Source of the DNA: DATMQA01 sp035566895
Lineage (GTDB): Bacteria > Verrucomicrobiota > Verrucomicrobiia > Limisphaerales > UBA8199
Direction of reading: 5' to 3'
Assembly (NCBI GenBank): GCA_035566895.1
Contig: DATMQA010000106.1
Location: 1 to 12,895, forward strand
DNA: 12,895 nt
In this document: positions 12,657 to 12,895 of the stretch, one piece after another
Layout of the letters: every line of letters starts with the position of its first letter
Numbering within the stretch: position 1 is the stretch's first letter
The notes under the pieces: model-generated
Seen by the model: the letters and a program-made list of their open reading frames with translations, nothing else
What the model was told of the DNA's origin: nothing
Databases searched by the model: none
Program-made: the position numbers and the translations under genes

Positions 12657-12895
12657 ATGGTTACTGTGCAAGTCCCTTTTCTAGATCTGCGCGTGCAGCA
12701 TGAACCGCTGATGTCGGAGTTGCTGGATGCGTTTCGGCAGGTCACGGAAGCCAGCGCTTTCGCCGGCGGCCCCTATGTGGCGCGCTTTGAGACGGAGTTC
12801 GCCGAGTTTTGCCAGACCCGTTACGCGCTTGGGGTGGGCAGTGGGACGGACGCGCTCTGGTTGAGCTTGCTCGCGTTGGGGGTAGGGCCGGGCGA
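12657..12895 (+). CDS. DegT/DnrJ/EryC1/StrS aminotransferase, WbpE/WlbC-like (partial)
   Basis: An ATG at 12657 opens a frame that runs off the right edge after about 79 codons. It begins MVTVQVPFLDLRVQHEPLMS and reaches FAGGPYVARFETEFAEFCQT, then YALGVGSGTDALWLSLLALG. The VPFLDL start, the GGPYV..FE.EFA.F segment and the GSGTDAL pyridoxal-phosphate loop are those of sugar-nucleotide aminotransferases of the DegT family. The catalytic lysine lies beyond the window. Next to WbpB- and WbpD-like genes, it most likely aminates UDP-3-keto-GlcNAcA with glutamate as donor, linking the dehydrogenase and acetyltransferase steps. Confidence 0.88.
   Translation, partial: MVTVQVPFLDLRVQHEPLMSELLDAFRQVTEASAFAGGPYVARFETEFAEFCQTRYALGVGSGTDALWLSLLALGVGPG

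Noticed and set aside
1..12895. CRISPR arrays, tRNA or rRNA genes, intact insertion sequences
   Set aside because: No regularly spaced repeats, cloverleaf-like sequences, conserved rRNA blocks or transposase domains were seen on either strand.

Overview
The window looks like chromosomal DNA of a free-living, GC-rich member of the Verrucomicrobiota (PVC group), possibly a Pedosphaera/Limisphaerales-type lineage, and possibly a metagenome assembly. The pointers are a DUF5069 gene, secreted and cytoplasmic glycosidases, a short dispersed repeat that reads through as NHEWTRMDTNG, and a relic C-terminal domain with the VVTNVFGTATFTD / FYRAR signature of large secreted Verrucomicrobial proteins. 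This placement is inference from recalled families, not from a search.

Left part (1-8728, all genes on the minus strand). In transcription order from the right: a CPA2-type cation/proton antiporter (7460-8728), a DUF5069 protein (6842-7291), leuD (6224-6775), and a family-20 beta-N-acetylhexosaminidase that overlaps the leuD stop (4287-6227). Then come a Phd-like antitoxin and a ParE-like toxin in a 4-base overlap (3621-4216) and a small four-helix membrane protein with a probable frameshift near its start (3121-3518). Next is a stretch of about 1.2 kb (1861-3072) that reads as stitched-together gene fragments: the N-terminus of a radical-SAM/B12-type protein, the C-terminal domain of a secreted protein, the C-terminal two thirds of a HAD hydrolase, and the N-terminus of a phosphoesterase/phospholipase C-type enzyme. 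The part closes with a secreted alpha/alpha-barrel protein of 540 residues (138-1760) and the signal-peptide end of another exported protein running off the left edge (1-114).

Right part (8919-12895, all plus). A specialised NusG/RfaH/UpxY-like antiterminator (8919-9407) is followed by about 870 bases without a confident gene, rich in small inverted repeats. Then comes a tight operon: a polyprenyl-phosphate sugar phosphotransferase (10278-11012), a WbpB/WlbA-like sugar-nucleotide dehydrogenase (11009-12163), a WbpD/WlbB-like N-acetyltransferase (12166-12654) and the start of a WbpE/WlbC-like DegT aminotransferase (12657 to the edge). The last three match the enzyme set that turns UDP-GlcNAcA into UDP-GlcNAc(3NAc)A, a building block of surface polysaccharide. 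The first gene would load the first sugar phosphate onto the lipid carrier. The NusG paralogue probably lets RNA polymerase read through this long exopolysaccharide or O-antigen operon.

Most notable are the gene-fragment mosaic beside a PVC dispersed repeat, the long structured leader between the antiterminator and the sugar operon (including two mutually exclusive pairings around a T-run), and the Asn-Gly repeat tail on the dehydrogenase. No tRNA, rRNA, CRISPR array or intact insertion sequence was seen.
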